A DNA stretch of 15,922 nucleotides from an uncultured Clostridia bacterium (GTDB lineage: Bacteria; Bacillota; Clostridia; Christensenellales; Aristaeellaceae): contig CANQGC010000039.1 in the NCBI GenBank assembly GCA_947600345.1, positions 1 through 15,922 of the forward strand. Reading direction: 5' to 3'. Of this stretch, positions 13,142-15,922 are shown in pieces (the first letter of the stretch is position 1; every line of letters begins with the position of its first letter). The position numbers and the translations under genes are program-made. A model generated the notes under the pieces. That model was not told where the DNA came from, ran no database searches, and saw only the letters and a program-made list of their open reading frames with translations.

Positions 13142-14272
13142 CTAGGCCTCCAGCGCCGCGAGCTGGGCGGTGCGCTCGTTGAGCGTCGCCACGTAGCTGC
13201 GGTTGATCAGATCGGAAATGTCCGCCATCATGCGGTTGACCTCGGTGGAGAGGCCGGTCATCTCGGAGCTGCCCTGCAGGTCCGCCTTGCCCGCGAAGTC
13301 GCCGGAGCCCGCGCGCTGAAGCCACGAGGCCAGCGCCGTCAGGGGATTCGTGAGCATGCGTATGGCGCACAGCACCAGCGCCACCGTGATCACCAGCGCC
13401 ACGATGCCCAGCAGCAGCGCGGTGTTGCGGATGCGGATCAGCGCGGCGTTGACCACCGCCGCGGGCTTCGCCACGGCCAGCACCAGGCCGTTGGCACTGC
13501 GCTCGCAGCTAACCAGCACGCAGGGCGCGCCGTCGAGCGTCACCTGCGCCTCCCCCGCGCGCAGCGCCTGCCAGACCTGTGCCTCGAAGCCGTCGCCGGA
13601 GATGGCCGTGCCCCCGGCGTCGAACAGGTAGGCGCGCTCCGATTGGGCGCTGTGGGTGGCGAACAGGGAATCGATCCAGTCGGAGCCCACCGTAAAGCGC
13701 ACCACCGCCAGCGGCGTGGTGCGGGGCGAGTCGATGATGGTGCGCGTGAGCATCAGAAAGCCGCCCTCCACGGGCCGGATGGAGAGGTAGTTGGGCGGCG
13801 CGGTGAACTCGGCGTAGTCCTCCAGCGTCTCCACCGGCGCGAAGGCGGCGCCCAGCACCTTCCGCCGGGAGCTGTCCATGTGCAGCCGCAGGTCCTGGCG
13901 CAGCAGGTAGAGGTCCATCTCCCGTATGTCGTCCCGGGAGTAGAAGTAGGTCTTGAACGAGCTCTCCAGCGACTGGCGCTGGGCGTAGTCGATGGAGGTC
14001 TCCATGGCGATGATGTCCATGAAGGCGTCGTCGTTGCGCAGTTGCAGCGAGTAGGCGGCGAGCTCGGAGATGTAGTTGTCCAGCCGCTCGCTCTCCAGCG
14101 TCAGCAGCCGCGAGAGGAACTCCGTCTGCGAGCGGGTGTTGGCGCGCGCCTGGGTGAGGTAGCTGTAGAGGATCAGGCAGAGGATCAGCAGCGCAACCAG
14201 CAGGCCCACGACGATGCTCAGCTGCTTGTGGATCGCGGTTCGGTTTCTCCAGGCCCGGAAGTGCGCGCGCAT
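13142..14272 (-). CDS. YesM-like sensor histidine kinase, N-terminal part ending at TAG within the H-box
   Basis: The 376-residue frame has TM1 (about 18-37, SIVVGLLVALLILCLILYSY), an extracellular sensor region of about 245 residues that resembles a dCache domain, TM2 (about 284-304, TALLLGIVALVITVALVLCA), a HAMP domain with NPLTALASWL, and a short signalling helix ending in TAQLAALEA. There TAG (13142-13144) replaces the Gln codon of the canonical LEAQINPHFLFN motif. The next codon ACC also differs from the usual Ile, and the frame then continues intact. The start is ATG 14272 with GGAG eight bases upstream; the frame is open 20 codons further, but those overlap the promoter. As read, the product has sensor and membrane parts but no catalytic domain. 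Confidence 0.85.
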   Translation of the reverse strand: MRAHFRAWRNRTAIHKQLSIVVGLLVALLILCLILYSYLTQARANTRSQTEFLSRLLTLESERLDNYISELAAYSLQLRNDDAFMDIIAMETSIDYAQRQSLESSFKTYFYSRDDIREMDLYLLRQDLRLHMDSSRRKVLGAAFAPVETLEDYAEFTAPPNYLSIRPVEGGFLMLTRTIIDSPRTTPLAVVRFTVGSDWIDSLFATHSAQSERAYLFDAGGTAISGDGFEAQVWQALRAGEAQVTLDGAPCVLVSCERSANGLVLAVAKPAAVVNAALIRIRNTALLLGIVALVITVALVLCAIRMLTNPLTALASWLQRAGSGDFAGKADLQGSSEMTGLSTEVNRMMADISDLINRSYVATLNERTAQLAALEA

Positions 14273-14303
14273 GATTCCAACTCCAAGGATTCGTTTTTTA
14301 TCA

Positions 14304-14332
14304 ATTATAGCATATTTTTGAGAAAAGGGCAA
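14304..14332 (-). promoter_or_regulatory. Promoter of the histidine kinase/response regulator operon
   Basis: On the minus strand TTGCCC (14332-14327), a 17-base spacer and TATAAT (14309-14304), with an extended TG two bases before the -10, precede the kinase start by about 30 bases. It is divergent from the solute-binding-protein promoter. Confidence 0.7.
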
Positions 14333-14388
14333 AGGGTGCGGCCCGAATTTGTGCCCAAAAGTGCAGGAAACAGGTCTCGATTTTACCT

Positions 14389-14440
14389 TTAAAAGCTGGC
14401 ATTGTAAAGTTTATAATAAATAACAGGTAAGGTGTTTACC
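14389..14440 (+). promoter_or_regulatory. Promoter and inverted repeat upstream of the solute-binding-protein gene
   Basis: TATAAT (14412-14417) is preceded at 17 bases by a weak -35, TTAAAA (14389-14394), as expected for an activator-dependent promoter. GGTAA-GGTGT-TTACC (14426-14440) lies just downstream of the -10 and could be a regulator site. The leader to 14479 contains AAGGAGG nine bases before the ATG. Confidence 0.55.
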
Positions 14441-14478
14441 GAAGCGCTGAAAGATTCTTAGTAAGGAGGAATGTTTTC

Positions 14479-15723
14479 ATGAAGAAGCTGCTCAGCTTGC
14501 TGCTGTGCGTCGCCACCATCCTGGCGCTGGCCGTGGTTCCGGCCTTCGCCGAAGAGCCGGTCGAGATCAACATGTTCATCTCGAGCCCCGAGTACGCCGA
14601 CGCGATCCACGCGCTGATCGACGCCTACAAGGAGGTCGCTCCCAACGTCACCATCAACTACGAGACCACCCAGAACGACTATCCGACGCTGCTCAAGACC
14701 CGCATCAACGCGGGCATGACGCCGGACATCTTCGCCACCACCTCCGGCAAGGAGATCGGCGATTACATCGAGTACTCCTACAACTTCGCCGGCGAGCCCG
14801 CCGCTGAGGCGATGGATCCCGCCGTCAAGGCCATGATGCTCTACGGCGAGGACGAGGTGCACGGCTTCGCGCTGAAGGGCAACTACTTCGGCCTGATGTA
14901 CAACAAGGCGATCTTCGAGGAGGTCGGCCTGGAGGTTCCGAAGACGCTGGACGAGTTCGAGGCGGCCTGCGAGAAGCTGTCCGAGGCCGGCTATCAGCCC
15001 GTGTCCACCGGCTTCGCCGAGTGGTGGGTGTTCAAGCATGTGCTGCAGCACTTCCTGGATGCCGCTTCCGACGATCCGGCCGCGCTGGTCGCCGCCTTCC
15101 AGGCGGGCGAGGCCCACTTCAAGGACTACCCGGTGCTCTACGATAACTTCTTCCGCTTCATCGACCTGGCCGTGAAGTACGGCGACGCCAAGCCGCTGGA
15201 GACCGACCTGGCCGGCGAGGAAGCCGCGTTCGGCGTGGGCGAGGCCGCGATGATCCTGGGCCAGGGCGCCTGGGTCGAGGCCGACATCCTGGCCATCGAC
15301 GACGCCTTCCAGATGGGCTTCGCGGGCTACCCGGTGACCGACGATCCGGCGCAGAGCAAGATCATCTCCGGCTCCGACCAGGCGCTGCGCATCAACAAGG
15401 ATTCCGCGAACCTGCAGGCGGTGCTGGACTTCGTGAACTGGTGGTACACCAGCGACTACGGCAAGTCCTGGTTCTGCGACGTGGCCGGCGTGATCCCGCC
15501 GATCTCCGACGCCAAGGTGGCCGATATGCAGATCATCAACCAGGGCGCTGAGCTGGCGGCCAGCGATGGTGCCGACGCCCTGTCCATCTGCTACTCCTCC
15601 GACAGCTTCAACCAGGCGATGGGCGAGGCCATCCAGGCCTACATCGGCGGCACGCTGACCAAGGACGAGTGCTGCGCCCAGATCGAGGCGAAGTGGGTCG
15701 AGATCGACGGCTCCGCCGCCTGA
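14479..15723 (+). CDS. ABC transporter solute-binding protein, carbohydrate type (family 1)
   Basis: The 414-residue protein is an extracytoplasmic binding protein for a sugar-type (CUT1) ABC importer. It starts with a Sec signal peptide (MKKLLSLLLCVATILALAVV, then PAFA-EE with cleavage after Ala24). Family features are PVEINMFISSPEYADAIHAL, INAGMTPDIFATTSGKEIGD, GFALKGNYFGLMYNKAIFEE (a typical MalE-like hinge block), KTLDEFEAACEKL and AMILGQGAWVEADI. The many Trp and Tyr residues suit sugar stacking. Cys10 lies within the hydrophobic core, not in a lipobox at the cleavage site, so lipid anchoring is not supported. It precedes a permease gene, with a stable hairpin in between. The specific sugar cannot be read from the sequence. 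Confidence 0.92.
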   Translation: MKKLLSLLLCVATILALAVVPAFAEEPVEINMFISSPEYADAIHALIDAYKEVAPNVTINYETTQNDYPTLLKTRINAGMTPDIFATTSGKEIGDYIEYSYNFAGEPAAEAMDPAVKAMMLYGEDEVHGFALKGNYFGLMYNKAIFEEVGLEVPKTLDEFEAACEKLSEAGYQPVSTGFAEWWVFKHVLQHFLDAASDDPAALVAAFQAGEAHFKDYPVLYDNFFRFIDLAVKYGDAKPLETDLAGEEAAFGVGEAAMILGQGAWVEADILAIDDAFQMGFAGYPVTDDPAQSKIISGSDQALRINKDSANLQAVLDFVNWWYTSDYGKSWFCDVAGVIPPISDAKVADMQIINQGAELAASDGADALSICYSSDSFNQAMGEAIQAYIGGTLTKDECCAQIEAKWVEIDGSAA

Positions 15724-15741
15724 TCCCCGGACTGAGCTTCA

Positions 15742-15777
15742 AAGCAGCCGCGCCGTATTCTTGCGGCGCGGCTGCTT
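15742..15777 (+). terminator. 14-bp hairpin between the solute-binding protein and permease genes
   Basis: AAGCAGCCGCGCCG (15742-15755) pairs perfectly with 15764-15777 across an eight-base loop, 18 bases after the stop. There is no long U tract. Such hairpins often stabilise or partly terminate the binding-protein message, giving more binding protein than permease. Confidence 0.6.
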
Positions 15778-15806
15778 CCATACACAGCTGAAGGGAGGGC
15801 GACCAA

Positions 15807-15922
15807 GTGCACAGGAGCAACAAGCTCCGGCAGCGGGCGATCAAGGATACGCTGCTGTTCACATTCCCCGCGATCGTGCTGGTCATGATTGCGTTCTACA
15901 TCCCCTTCGTCATGAGCGGATA
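15807..15922 (+). CDS. Sugar ABC transporter permease, N-terminal part (3' end outside window)
   Basis: GTG 15807 opens a frame that remains open to the window end. It reads HRSNKLRQRAIKDTLLFTFP followed by AIVLVMIAFYIPFVMSG. A basic cytoplasmic N-terminus followed by a first membrane segment with 'FP...IPF..SG' is the usual start of UgpA/MalF-like permeases. GGGAGG lies eight bases upstream of the GTG. Position directly after a sugar-binding protein supports the call; only 38 codons are visible. Confidence 0.75.
   Translation, partial: MHRSNKLRQRAIKDTLLFTFPAIVLVMIAFYIPFVMSG

Noticed and set aside
1..15922. CRISPR arrays, tRNA or rRNA genes, insertion sequences, attachment sites
   Set aside because: No regularly spaced repeats, cloverleaf or rRNA segments, transposase motifs or terminal inverted repeats were seen by eye; the only repeats are those listed.

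Overview
The window is GC-rich (clearly above 60% by eye). It has AGGAGG-type ribosome binding sites and AT-rich intergenic gaps carrying TTGACA/TATAAT-type promoters. Together with a clostridial-style ammonia-dependent NAD synthase and a YesM/YesN-like two-component system beside a sugar ABC transporter, this points to a high-GC anaerobic Firmicute, perhaps a Christensenellales-like gut Clostridium. The phylum is an inference; no rRNA or marker gene settles it.

Layout. (1) 1-897, plus strand: the 3' end of an ANTAR-domain regulator overlapping nadE. (2) 822-1475: decayed DNA on the minus strand. It holds a 3' fragment of a second larE-like gene and a signal-peptide reading frame with no start codon that runs into the end of nadE. 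(3) 1476-4164, minus strand: a secreted WG-repeat protein with its own strong promoter, and upstream of it an intact larE-type sulfur transferase. (4) 4301-4720, plus strand: an Rrf2-family regulator divergent from larE. (5) 7366-4684, minus strand: a tight tcdA-mnmA-ttcA operon for tRNA anticodon-loop modification. (6) 8892-7478, minus strand: a MATE exporter with a frameshift near its 3' end. (7) 9172-11730, plus strand: an 852-residue fusion of CoA-disulfide-reductase-like flavoprotein, rhodanese, siroheme sulfite/nitrite reductase-like module and two [4Fe-4S] ferredoxin motifs, followed by a clear terminator. (8) 14272-11803, minus strand: a YesM-like histidine kinase interrupted by an in-frame TAG exactly at the conserved Gln of its H-box, overlapping an AraC-type response regulator. 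(9) 14479-15922, plus strand: a sugar-type ABC solute-binding protein, a hairpin, and the start of its permease.

How the genes fit together. The central theme is sulfur and ATP-pyrophosphatase chemistry. Four PP-loop enzymes (NadE, LarE, TtcA, MnmA) lie within 6.5 kb. They are joined by an Fe-S-type Rrf2 regulator and a rhodanese/sulfite-reductase fusion, yet no cysteine desulfurase is visible. The right-hand part is a carbohydrate-uptake locus in which the divergent two-component pair probably controls the transporter. Three apparent lesions (the larE remnant, the MATE frameshift and the kinase amber codon) may be real decay or consensus errors in the assembly.
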